Below, in pieces: positions 19,679-28,697 of a stretch of DNA of 64,000 nucleotides. Under the pieces are notes generated by a model. It worked only from the letters and a program-made list of their open reading frames with translations, made no database searches and was not told the origin of the DNA. Positions within the stretch are counted from its first letter, which is position 1; each line of letters starts with the position of its first letter. This DNA comes from a virus. Made by a program: the position numbers and the translations under genes. The DNA is taken from positions 23,173 to 87,172 of the IMG/VR virus record IMGVR_UViG_3300017605_000087; one strand, given 5' to 3'.

Positions 19679-20003
19679 CTACTTTCTCTAAAGTTTCAGT
19701 TGTTTTTGTTTCAGTTGTTTTTCTATATCCATTTCTTAGTTCAACTAAGTTCTGAAAATTTACATATCCCCACAATAACCCTATAAAAATTACATCAAGA
19801 CATGAACCTAATAGTAGTTTATCTGGGTCTGTAATCTTTTGCATAAATGATACTCTACCATAAGCATATAAAAATGTTAGAAACATTGCAGACATTCTAC
19901 GTCCACTCGATGTTCCATTCTGTCCTTCCATAGATGCTTTCCACCATAGTACGACATCTTTTGCTTCTTTATATGGTACTTTCCACCAAGTAGTTTTTTC
20001 CAT
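19647..20003 (-). CDS. Holin-like membrane protein (118 aa)
   Basis: I choose the ATG at 20003 (MEKTTWWKVPYKEAKD) because it follows the upstream TAA by one base. A longer frame back to 20030 would overlap the spike gene. Two hydrophobic segments are visible, about residues 36-53 (SAMFLTFLYAYGRVSF) and 62-80 (LLLGSCLDVIFIGLLWGYV), with a polar Thr/Asn-rich C-terminal tail. Small two-TM proteins beside fibre genes are often holins. No lysozyme is adjacent, so the function is provisional. Confidence 0.5.
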   Translation of the reverse strand: MEKTTWWKVPYKEAKDVVLWWKASMEGQNGTSSGRRMSAMFLTFLYAYGRVSFMQKITDPDKLLLGSCLDVIFIGLLWGYVNFQNLVELRNGYRKTTETKTTETLEKVDGNGNSNSNQ

Positions 20004-20004
20004 T

Positions 20005-22071
20005 TTATCTTGTATATCCAGCATTAACATATAAATTACCTACAACAGGATTAGTAGGAGCAACATTTGCTTTAGATCCTTCTGAATAAGTTACAGCAGC
20101 AGCTCCTCCAATTGATACAGCCACGCCGTCAGTAATTAATCTTGCTCCCATTAAATGAATTGCTCCACCTGCACTTGTAATAGGTATCACTCCAGCACTT
20201 GCAGCAGTACTAATTCTTGTATTATTAACTTCTAGTTCTCCTCCTGTTTGATTTATAACAACAGTAGTAGCTATTCTTGAACTTTCAAATATTACAGCAG
20301 ATGCACTAATTCTTGCTCCTGCTATGTTTCCTCTTTCAATCTTAAATACAATTTCGTTTCCAACACCAGTACATCTAAATAGTTCACGATTAGTCAATTC
20401 TATATCTCCAATCTTAATATCAGCTTTAAATGTTGTATTAGCCTGTGCATCAATGAATCCGTAAGTATTTGCACTTACATCTGACATATAATCTAATTCG
20501 ACTTCTAGTTTACCATCAATTACAGTAATCATTTGTATATATGCTTGAGATGCTGCTGCTCCTGGCATTTCAAATGTTTTAGCTTTAACTTTACATCTAC
20601 CATTCCAAGACATTCCAGCAGAATATATAATAGCGTTGAAGTTACTACTTGTTGTACATCTACAAACTCCTCCAATTTCAGCATAGAGATTTGATGTATC
20701 TTGTAATCTGAAATTCCTTCCTGCACAAACATAATCTCCTCTTACCTTTAGATATGTTGTACCATCTCTTAATACCATACCATTAGATATATTTGAAACA
20801 CTTACACTTTCAAATTCCAAATGAAATACAGCAGATGGATTAGTTCTTATTTGTAAGAATCCTCCTCCGCCACCATCTAAATCTTGTAATATTGAATTAC
20901 CTAATATTTTAACTGGTTGAGTTAAAACAACTCCTCCAGCAGTAGTATCAGCATTTAACATATCTCCTACGCTTTGAATTGTTGATCCAAGCATTCCCCA
21001 TATTGTTAATCCATCTACTAGTATACCTCCTCCAGATGAATGTGTTCCGGGAAGTAATAAAATTAATTGACCATAACTAAATAATGCCACAACAGCATTA
21101 ATTGATTGAAATGGTAAATCCATTCTTCCTACTTGTCCTGTTCCATCATCTCCATTAACAGGGTCAACAAAATATGTTGCATTAATTGGAATTTCAACTG
21201 TAATAGCTGCTATTGCAGCTTGTAAATCAAATAATGGTTTATATATACTATTCAAAACTTCAACAGCAATTATATCTCCAGCATTTCCTGCTGTTATTGC
21301 TCTTCCATATACAAATATACTATTAGTTTGATCTCCTACATTAGTAGGTCTAATCATTCCAGTAGCATTAACCATTACTTCATTATTTACTACTATTGTA
21401 TCATCTGCTTTTACATATACAAAATTAGTAACATCTACTATTGCTTTTCCATCATCTGTAATTCCTACAAGTACACCATTAATAGGTTTAGTATCATAAT
21501 ATTCATTAGTTACTAAACTTGGAGTTGTTTCAATAAAGTCAACTTCTCCAGGTGCAGCACCAGTTACAAGAGTAGCTGGTATAGCTCCATTTGCAATTTC
21601 ATCAACTTGTACTAAACTGAATCCAATATCTACTGCTGTATATTTAGCACCAAAAGTATTAGTAATATAATCTGCAAGATTTGCAGTAAATTCATCACTA
21701 GTAGTTGGTGGACTAAATGGCCCATTATTCATAACATCACCTTTAGTAATGTTTACTTGAACATCAAGAGCATTAGTTATTGTGCCAATAACAAGACTAT
21801 TAGCACCAACTGGAATACTAGTAGTTTGTAGAAACCACATTCCGAATTGTGTAGTAGTTACAGTAAAAGCATCATATAATATTGCATTACCTCCTGCATC
21901 AATAGTTACAGCTTTATTTATATCTCCAATAGTTAATGCTGTTGGAAATTGTTTAGTTCCATCAGAAGTTGTAAGTTCATCAATAGTATTGATGATAGCT
22001 TCAATCATTCTTCTATTTGATTCTGTTAATCCACTTTGGGATAACAAAGATATAAGTTCTACTTTAGTCAT
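20005..22071 (-). CDS. Right-handed beta-helix tail spike/fibre (688 aa)
   Basis: Residues 1-35 form a helical N-terminus (MTKVELISLLSQSGL) that may anchor it to the virion. From about residue 300 a typical beta-helix entry motif appears (YFVDPVNGDDGTGQVG, then LPFQSINAVVAL). It is followed by some 350 residues of short Gly/Asn/Ser-punctuated strands, as in pectate-lyase-like phage tailspikes. Catalytic residues cannot be picked out by eye. It lies between a fibre gene and lysis-type genes. I infer host-surface glycan binding or degradation. Confidence 0.7.
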   Translation of the reverse strand: MTKVELISLLSQSGLTESNRRMIEAIINTIDELTTSDGTKQFPTALTIGDINKAVTIDAGGNAILYDAFTVTTTQFGMWFLQTTSIPVGANSLVIGTITNALDVQVNITKGDVMNNGPFSPPTTSDEFTANLADYITNTFGAKYTAVDIGFSLVQVDEIANGAIPATLVTGAAPGEVDFIETTPSLVTNEYYDTKPINGVLVGITDDGKAIVDVTNFVYVKADDTIVVNNEVMVNATGMIRPTNVGDQTNSIFVYGRAITAGNAGDIIAVEVLNSIYKPLFDLQAAIAAITVEIPINATYFVDPVNGDDGTGQVGRMDLPFQSINAVVALFSYGQLILLLPGTHSSGGGILVDGLTIWGMLGSTIQSVGDMLNADTTAGGVVLTQPVKILGNSILQDLDGGGGGFLQIRTNPSAVFHLEFESVSVSNISNGMVLRDGTTYLKVRGDYVCAGRNFRLQDTSNLYAEIGGVCRCTTSSNFNAIIYSAGMSWNGRCKVKAKTFEMPGAAASQAYIQMITVIDGKLEVELDYMSDVSANTYGFIDAQANTTFKADIKIGDIELTNRELFRCTGVGNEIVFKIERGNIAGARISASAVIFESSRIATTVVINQTGGELEVNNTRISTAASAGVIPITSAGGAIHLMGARLITDGVAVSIGGAAAVTYSEGSKANVAPTNPVVGNLYVNAGYTR

Positions 22072-22072
22072 A

Positions 22073-23116
22073 TTATTGTACTTTGGTTAAAGTTAATATT
22101 CTTGGAGAACCAATTGAAACATCTCCTACTCCAGCTTGATTTGTTACTTTTAAAGCTATTGATTCTCCTAATGTTATTGCTATTTTTTGTGTAATAGTAC
22201 AAACATTTTTCATTGTATTATTTTGAATCATTGAAAATTCATTTCCTACTAATACACTATCTTTAGTTAATCCAGCTTTATATGTATTAAAAGTTACATC
22301 TCCTCCAGTATGACTAAAAGTTACAGTTGCTATATAATTTCCAGTTGGTATTGCATCATCAAAAATAAACTCAACATTTGTTCCACTTCCAACTAATATT
22401 GCATCAACATTACTATGTTGATAAGCTAATGGAGGGATTGCTGAAGCTGCTACTGTTTCTACAATATATACAGTTCTACTAAATGTTCCATCGGTTCTAA
22501 TTGCCTTAGTTATTTTTAAACCAGCAACAGTATTAGTAAATGTTAATGTTACTCCAACAGTAGTTCCTGTTGCAGCAGCACTAATTAGTATTGTTCCATG
22601 TGTAACTCCTGGTGTAAAAGATATTACATAAGCTCCTGCTGGAATATCTGTTCCTACTATTGGGTCACCATATGATAGTTTATTTCCATCTGCATTTAAT
22701 ACATTGGTAATACTTGTACTTGTATTAGTATTACCAGTCATTGTAACAGCAGTATCAGAAGCTCTCAATACTGTATCTATTTGTGGTATATGTGATGGTC
22801 TTACTATATTAGCAAAAGCAGTAGACAAAGCATCTTTATGTCCAATAGCTTCCAAATAAGTTGCTAGTCTTACTAATCCCTGAGCAGTTTCCGTAGCTGT
22901 ATCCTCTACATTCTTTTTAAATGTAATACTATTAAACAATTTGTCAAATACAGTTCCACTTGGATAATGGTTTGCTAGAAACCTATTATATTTAAGTGTA
23001 GGAGTTCCGTTAATTGTTACATAATATTGTGTTGGAAAACCTACCTCTTGGTCAGGTTTTGGTCCTACATTCACAGCTACTTGACGTAGGAAAAACTCTC
23101 TAAATTCTATATACAT
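22073..23116 (-). CDS. Fibre protein with duplicated C-terminal beta domain (347 aa)
   Basis: The ATG at 23116 (MYIEFREFFLRQ) is preferred because the longer frame overlaps the upstream gene and reads low-complexity residues. Residues 73-95 (TATETAQGLVRLATYLEA) match a segment frequent in tail-fibre proteins. Residues 130-200 resemble an Ig-like beta domain (GDPIVGTDIPAGAYV). Residues 230-347 are the same C-terminal domain as in the fibre gene at 18352-19296, ending GSPRILTLTKVQ. I infer a fibre that shares an attachment or trimerisation domain with that neighbour. Confidence 0.65.
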   Translation of the reverse strand: MYIEFREFFLRQVAVNVGPKPDQEVGFPTQYYVTINGTPTLKYNRFLANHYPSGTVFDKLFNSITFKKNVEDTATETAQGLVRLATYLEAIGHKDALSTAFANIVRPSHIPQIDTVLRASDTAVTMTGNTNTSTSITNVLNADGNKLSYGDPIVGTDIPAGAYVISFTPGVTHGTILISAAATGTTVGVTLTFTNTVAGLKITKAIRTDGTFSRTVYIVETVAASAIPPLAYQHSNVDAILVGSGTNVEFIFDDAIPTGNYIATVTFSHTGGDVTFNTYKAGLTKDSVLVGNEFSMIQNNTMKNVCTITQKIAITLGESIALKVTNQAGVGDVSIGSPRILTLTKVQ

Positions 23117-23135
23117 TTTAGTATTATTATATTGT

Positions 23136-23717
23136 TTAACATGTACATGGACATACAGTTTCAACGTTAACTGTACAGCTATATAAGTTTGCTAATGTTT
23201 CTTCTATGTTTATTGAAGTTGTTTCACTACATGATTCAGAAAATTCTAAAGGTTCTACTTCTAAATCTATTTCAATTCCCATTCCTTCGATTCCACCACT
23301 ACAATTAGTAGTAACTCCTTCACAAGGAGATGTAGTTGGTTCAACTTCAAATGTATTTTCGATTCCCATTCCATCTATTCCACATTCGGTTATAGGTGGT
23401 AATGAAAAGAATCCGGCAACTTTATCTAAGTCAATACCATTACAAGCAAATTTTTTCCTTTTATCTTCGTAACAATATTTAGTCTTAATTTCTTCCCATG
23501 TTTTAGTTCCACCATTTAATATACTAGATAATATTCCAATATAATAAATAGCAGCATAATATTGCATTGTTTTGAATTGTACACAGCTTTCTCCTTGTAT
23601 ATCTTCTTCTTTCCATTGTTGCTTATTCAAAGCTAATATCTCAGCCTTATAATACTTGAAAGTATTATTGATTGCTATTTCATAATAGTTAGCTTTATTA
23701 TAAGTTCTTAGAAACAT
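23136..23717 (-). CDS. Cysteine-rich structural-block protein (193 aa)
   Basis: Eleven cysteines, clustered towards the C-terminus, which ends CPCTC. An internal 15-residue repeat is plain: GIDGMGIENTFEVEP at 113-127 and GIEGMGIEIDLEVEP at 142-156. The N-terminal 80 residues look globular and helical. It is 4 bp from the next cysteine-rich gene (556 aa), suggesting that the two proteins assemble together. No known family is recognised. High cysteine content is unusual for cytoplasmic phage assembly and may indicate metal binding. Confidence 0.6.
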   Translation of the reverse strand: MFLRTYNKANYYEIAINNTFKYYKAEILALNKQQWKEEDIQGESCVQFKTMQYYAAIYYIGILSSILNGGTKTWEEIKTKYCYEDKRKKFACNGIDLDKVAGFFSLPPITECGIDGMGIENTFEVEPTTSPCEGVTTNCSGGIEGMGIEIDLEVEPLEFSESCSETTSINIEETLANLYSCTVNVETVCPCTC

Positions 23718-23721
23718 ATAT

Positions 23722-25392
23722 TTATTTACATCCTGTACAACCAGATGATGAAGATGTTTTTACACCATCTCCACATCCACTACAAGGTTTATTACAAGCT
23801 CTACAATATTCATTCATTCTATCTAACACCATTTGAATCTCATACAAGTCAGCTAATTTGTTAGGTAACAATGCTTCATATATAAAATTGAAATTATATT
23901 CTTCATTTAACATTGAAAAGAATGTATGTGCTGTAAGCATCATACTATTAAAGTCATAATATGCTTTACATGTATCTTGACAATCTGCCTTACATTTGCA
24001 ACATATTATTTTATCTAATGCTTTTAATATACACTCTTGTAATGCACAATATACTATAACTATAAATGTTTGAATCGTTTCTCCATCAGTTATAGTAAAC
24101 GTATATATACCATCACTTAAAGTTATATCTTTATATTCACCAGAATTTATTTCTACTACTAAATGTTCTACAAATTCACTTGTCGTATTTAATTTAGATA
24201 TTACAATTGATCTTGTAGCAAAGCTATTATTATAAGCCCTGTAAATATTACACTGTTGTTTCTTCACTTCCCACCAATTGCAAACATGTACAGGAAGATT
24301 AAAATTACAAGTAAATGGTCTTATTTCTCCGCCCCCAGTTACTACATATACTTCTGATAATGTAAATCTAACTATATAATCTCCTATTGTTGGATTTACT
24401 AAACCATAAGCATTAGCTATTGGGTCAAATACATATACTGGTGTAATACCAGTAAGATTAATGATTTGTGTACCTACTAAAGTACCATCATTATTATATA
24501 CTGAATAAGTTAATTCCAAAGAATCGAAAGCATAACTATTATTATCATTTACCCAATATGTTTCTAAATTTCCGAAATCTAATGCTGGATAAATGTTTGT
24601 TGTATTAACATTAGTTATACAATCTCCTACACATGTTTCACATGTAGCTGTTAAATTTTGAGTAGGTATATCTGTTTTCTTTAAGAAACTAGTTAATCCT
24701 CCTACACAACTATCTATTGGCGTACTTGGCCCTCCACAACATCCTTCTTCATATAATATTGTAGTTTGTTTTACACTAATGTTACTACTACATATTACTG
24801 TATTTCTAGTGTTAGCTAATGTAACACCATCAGCATCTAAATAAGATACTGAACCTCCTGAACTATCCAACTTATATAAATATAGGGCATTTGTATAAGG
24901 TTGATAATATCCAGTAAAACTACTATAAGCTCTTGTTTGTTCTCCTGATACTACGTTATTAGTTTCATTTATTAATCTAATATCCATATCAGGATTATCA
25001 TCCACAGGTGTTCCATCTCCATATAGAACATTAGGATTGTTTCCTAAATCATATCCAAATACTTGGAATATATTTTGATACAATATATATCCAGCTTTAG
25101 ATACTATAATTTCTACTTTACTTTTCATCCATACTTTAGGTATGTCAATGTTTAAAGTATAGTAGTCAGCGTTCTGTATTCCAATAGATGTTACAGTATA
25201 TCCTGCACCACTTACAATAGGTGCTGGAAATACATAAGTTGATACATCAGCAGTATTCCATACTATTGTATCATCAACTTTCAAAACAATACCTAAATTG
25301 ACATTGTTAAGTACGGCAGCAGCCTGACCACAAATCAAGTAGTCAGGTGCGCCGCTATTACCAGGTGAAAGTACTCTAAATCTAAGATTCAT
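23722..25392 (-). CDS. Cysteine-rich beta-domain virion protein (556 aa)
   Basis: Twenty-four cysteines. The protein starts with beta-rich sequence (residues 1-120 and again 280-440, Ig-like in composition). It ends in a cysteine-dense helical domain, with CCKCKADCQDTC near 466-477 and CRACNKPCSGC further on, and a Ser/Gly/Cys tail. Paired CxxC motifs suggest zinc binding or disulphides. Context between the fibre genes and a 325-residue structural protein suggests a tail or collar component. No homolog is recognised by name. Confidence 0.6.
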   Translation of the reverse strand: MNLRFRVLSPGNSGAPDYLICGQAAAVLNNVNLGIVLKVDDTIVWNTADVSTYVFPAPIVSGAGYTVTSIGIQNADYYTLNIDIPKVWMKSKVEIIVSKAGYILYQNIFQVFGYDLGNNPNVLYGDGTPVDDNPDMDIRLINETNNVVSGEQTRAYSSFTGYYQPYTNALYLYKLDSSGGSVSYLDADGVTLANTRNTVICSSNISVKQTTILYEEGCCGGPSTPIDSCVGGLTSFLKKTDIPTQNLTATCETCVGDCITNVNTTNIYPALDFGNLETYWVNDNNSYAFDSLELTYSVYNNDGTLVGTQIINLTGITPVYVFDPIANAYGLVNPTIGDYIVRFTLSEVYVVTGGGEIRPFTCNFNLPVHVCNWWEVKKQQCNIYRAYNNSFATRSIVISKLNTTSEFVEHLVVEINSGEYKDITLSDGIYTFTITDGETIQTFIVIVYCALQECILKALDKIICCKCKADCQDTCKAYYDFNSMMLTAHTFFSMLNEEYNFNFIYEALLPNKLADLYEIQMVLDRMNEYCRACNKPCSGCGDGVKTSSSSGCTGCK

Positions 25393-25437
25393 TTGCTGAC
25401 ATTTGAATTTAACTAGTTAATTAGATACTGGTGTTTA

Positions 25438-26415
25438 TTAAGCACCAGTTTCAATTGGGTCTGTTAAATCAAATGCTTTAGCCATTGTTGTTGCAAAATC
25501 AGCAGCTTCAAATGTTGCAGCTCCATCAGGAACAGCAAGAATCAATGTTTGTTCATTCTGCATATCTCTTACATGAGTTCCATTCTTTTCCTCATACCAA
25601 CTAATCACCCATTGGTCATAGTTAATTGCAGTATTAGTTAAGAATGAACCACTAAAGAATTTAGCTGGAAGATGTACTTTGTTTGCATTTCCACGGCTAT
25701 CAGAATATTCTTCTTCAAGAGCAGCTACTTGTGCCCCTAAACCTCTTCCGATAAACATGTTTAAGGAGTTACTTGCTCCTTCTTTTTCAATTGTAGAATT
25801 TACAAATATTCCATCTCTTCCAATTTGGAACTTCATTCCATATTTTGCATCAAGACGTAATCCTACGTTTACTCCTACAATTGTAACAGATGCAATAGGG
25901 AATAATGGGTCGTTCTCTGCAATTTTAGCATCAATTAATGCTTTAACTCCCGCTAATACAATTGCATTTGTAGCACCTACAAGCAATGTATATTCAAAAC
26001 GATATGGGAATTGTGTTTCATCTAATGCACCATCTCTACGAGCAAAGATATTTAATATTGCTTGAGTTCCTTCAACCAATGTTCCGGGAAAGTTTAAAGC
26101 TCCTGTTGCTCCATCATTTCCTACAAATTGTCTTTCATTTACTGAAGCGACATAAGGACATGAATCAACTCTAGCCTCTCTCCTGATAATATTTGGGGAT
26201 TTAAGAACTAATGTTTCACTATCTTGTACTCCAATAGCTACATAAAATTCTTTAATGTCATCAAATACAGGAGCAGTAATATCAATTAATGCACCTTCTG
26301 CAAAAATTGCAATAGCACCTTTAGCTAGTAAGTCTAGCTCATTCATGTTGGCTATGGTTCCACCACCAACTTTAGCTGCATATACGACATCAGCTAATGG
26401 AAAGATTCGTTTCAT
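25438..26415 (-). CDS. Virion-type protein (325 aa)
   Basis: A compact, soluble, Ala/Gly-rich alpha/beta protein with little low complexity, consistent with a highly expressed structural protein. Its DNA is less AT-rich than that of its neighbours. A 7-bp inverted repeat overlaps the stop codon (25427-25449), a possible weak terminator. Position in the capsid-to-tail block suggests a major tail, collar or decoration subunit. I do not recognise the family. Confidence 0.55.
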   Translation of the reverse strand: MKRIFPLADVVYAAKVGGGTIANMNELDLLAKGAIAIFAEGALIDITAPVFDDIKEFYVAIGVQDSETLVLKSPNIIRREARVDSCPYVASVNERQFVGNDGATGALNFPGTLVEGTQAILNIFARRDGALDETQFPYRFEYTLLVGATNAIVLAGVKALIDAKIAENDPLFPIASVTIVGVNVGLRLDAKYGMKFQIGRDGIFVNSTIEKEGASNSLNMFIGRGLGAQVAALEEEYSDSRGNANKVHLPAKFFSGSFLTNTAINYDQWVISWYEEKNGTHVRDMQNEQTLILAVPDGAATFEAADFATTMAKAFDLTDPIETGA

Positions 26416-26432
26416 ATTTTACTTGTTTTAAA

Positions 26433-27533
26433 TTAATTTTTTAATAATTCTTGATTGTTATATAGTAAGCCTTGAAAATTTCCTGCTTGTAATATTGCAG
26501 CTACTCTTTGTACGGCTGTATCTACTATCTTTTTTTGGACATCTTCTTTGAACTCTAAAGTTCTTCCTAAATTAATATCCATTCTTCTTGGAAACCTTAT
26601 ATATTCTAATACTAATTGTTCTACTACAAAAGTATTATCTTGAAATATAATTACACTCTTATTTTGTAAGTTACTTAACGGACTATTATACTTCGTACTT
26701 CCAAAAGAGAAACTCATCATATTTCTAGTATCTTCTCTATCTATAAGTCTGTCTGAGTAATAATTTCTTTTAATTGTACTATCAACAGTATATATTTGTA
26801 ATGTTAATTGTTCCATTGGAATAATTATTCCACCATTCATATTTACAGATATATTTGTAAATGATGTTTCGCTTACAAATATAAATGTATTATTATAATA
26901 CTGTCCATTAAACTCTTCCCAATATATTTGTACTGTTTGACTTGTTCTATTTATCTCTTCTAATATTAGATTGATTAATACAAACTTCAAGTCTTTATCA
27001 CTAAACCCATTCGGGTAATAATTATCTAAATCAAATAGAAGTGTTGAACTCCCTGTATTTAATGTTAATGAAAAATCCTTATAAAAATCAGTGATAGTGT
27101 TTACTGTATCATCTACTAAAACAAATTTACTTATATATAAAGTTTTGTTTGTTAAAGTCTTTTCAATTCCATTACATTTATAAACTGTTTTAGATACATC
27201 ATCTATCAGTTTAAAATAATTAGATGGTAATATTGCGTACATTGCATCGTCAGCATATCCATCAAACTCAATTCCTGCTTTAAAAGTAGTTAATAGTTTT
27301 GTTGTTACAAGATTCTGATAATCGTCATATCTAGCTTTATTATCTTGAAACTGTTTTCCTCCACTTACTCTAGTTCTTCCTTTAGGGTGAATTTGGTCGT
27401 CAATGAGCTTTAGAGCCGTATCATTTAATACCCAATCCATTTCCTCTGGTTCAAAGGCTCTATACCTATTTGAACTCATCTTTTGGAGTTTAGTATCAAA
27501 ATCTATGTGGCACTCTAAAGCTGTCATTGACAA
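26433..27533 (-). CDS. Conserved structural protein, ring/collar candidate (366 aa)
   Basis: The N-terminus has an HPKGRTRVSGGKQFQDNK segment near residues 49-66, then a long beta-rich region. Two genes downstream of the capsid gene, in the order where crAss-like phages encode portal-proximal ring or head-completion proteins. Seven bp separate it from the next 366-residue gene. The assignment is based only on order and fold impression. Confidence 0.5.
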   Translation of the reverse strand: MSMTALECHIDFDTKLQKMSSNRYRAFEPEEMDWVLNDTALKLIDDQIHPKGRTRVSGGKQFQDNKARYDDYQNLVTTKLLTTFKAGIEFDGYADDAMYAILPSNYFKLIDDVSKTVYKCNGIEKTLTNKTLYISKFVLVDDTVNTITDFYKDFSLTLNTGSSTLLFDLDNYYPNGFSDKDLKFVLINLILEEINRTSQTVQIYWEEFNGQYYNNTFIFVSETSFTNISVNMNGGIIIPMEQLTLQIYTVDSTIKRNYYSDRLIDREDTRNMMSFSFGSTKYNSPLSNLQNKSVIIFQDNTFVVEQLVLEYIRFPRRMDINLGRTLEFKEDVQKKIVDTAVQRVAAILQAGNFQGLLYNNQELLKN

Positions 27534-27539
27534 TCAATA

Positions 27540-28640
27540 TTATAAACTAGCTAATGGGTCTACTGTTTCTTCAACTTTAGGTTCCTCTGTTTTCTCAACA
27601 ATAGGTTCCACTTTTTCTTCAACCTTAGCTATTGTTTCACTTTCTTTTTTTAATTCTTCTACTACTTTAGCTTTATATGATAATGGGTCTTGATACTTCA
27701 ATCCTCTATCATTATATACAGCATCAAGTCCAGCTAGAATTTTAGTATAAGTATTTCTATGTTCAGCTTTTAATAAAAATGTAACTGCATCTTCTATACT
27801 TACTCCTAATCTAACTGTATCTCCTCCCATTGGTTGATAAATAATAGTTTCACTATTATCTAATCTTTCAAGTACATTAACGTTCAAACATCTAAATATA
27901 AATGCTTTCATCATTAATTGAGGGTCTTCGCAGAAGTTTTTAAACTTAGTGATTTTTACATTCTCACTATCTTTATCAACTGTTTCAGGAGTTGATAATT
28001 TTTCTAGTATAATGTATTTTTCATCTTCACTCATATCATACGGAGCATATCCATATAATAATAATACATTATCCAATTTAACTGGGTCTGCAATTAAGTC
28101 AAGTCTATATCTTAATGCTTTATTATTAAGATCAACTCTACTTCTTGCACGTTTGCTTTCTTCTCTCTTATCTTCAATATAAAAAGATATATTGAAACTT
28201 GAGTTAATTTCATCAAACTTATTTGCTACTCTACTATATCCTAGACAATATTGCCATAGAACATAATTAGCAGGATTTAATGGTTTAACTGTTTTACCAA
28301 ATACTTTATTGTATCTAGTTATATCACCACTTTTGTAATCATCATAGGCTTCTTGAGTTGAATACTCAACACCTACCTCTAATTCTAATCCTGTATCGTA
28401 TGGTACTTCTACTGTAAGATTATCGAAATAATCTGCTACTGCTTGATTCCATCCGGGATTGTTATATGCTGTTCTTATAATATTAGGAAGAAGAACCATT
28501 TTTTCTTCTTCTGTAATACAATTTGAACCATTTAATGAACCTCCTATTTTTTTCTTTGTAAAAGAAGGATCATCGCCAGTACCTCTCCGTACATCACGGA
28601 AAGGTACTTGCTTGATCAAAATTTTTCTATACTCTCTCAT
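27540..28640 (-). CDS. Conserved protein following the capsid gene (366 aa)
   Basis: Mostly helical and charged, with a Glu/Lys/Pro/Val-rich C-terminal tail (about residues 325-366, repeated KVEE/KVEP-type units) that is probably disordered. It is transcribed directly after the major capsid gene. Candidates are an auxiliary capsid or head-completion protein. The 57-bp gap upstream, 28641-28697, holds AT-rich leader sequence but no clear promoter. Confidence 0.5.
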   Translation of the reverse strand: MREYRKILIKQVPFRDVRRGTGDDPSFTKKKIGGSLNGSNCITEEEKMVLLPNIIRTAYNNPGWNQAVADYFDNLTVEVPYDTGLELEVGVEYSTQEAYDDYKSGDITRYNKVFGKTVKPLNPANYVLWQYCLGYSRVANKFDEINSSFNISFYIEDKREESKRARSRVDLNNKALRYRLDLIADPVKLDNVLLLYGYAPYDMSEDEKYIILEKLSTPETVDKDSENVKITKFKNFCEDPQLMMKAFIFRCLNVNVLERLDNSETIIYQPMGGDTVRLGVSIEDAVTFLLKAEHRNTYTKILAGLDAVYNDRGLKYQDPLSYKAKVVEELKKESETIAKVEEKVEPIVEKTEEPKVEETVDPLASL

Positions 28641-28697
28641 TCTGCGTGTTTTATTTTATTGTTTATATATACATTATAATTTATCACGACACTTATA

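Noticed and set aside
25427-25449. Inverted repeat at the stop of the 325-residue gene as strong terminator
   Set aside because: The 7-bp stem overlaps the stop codon and lacks a T-run on the minus strand; kept only as a weak remark in that gene's entry.
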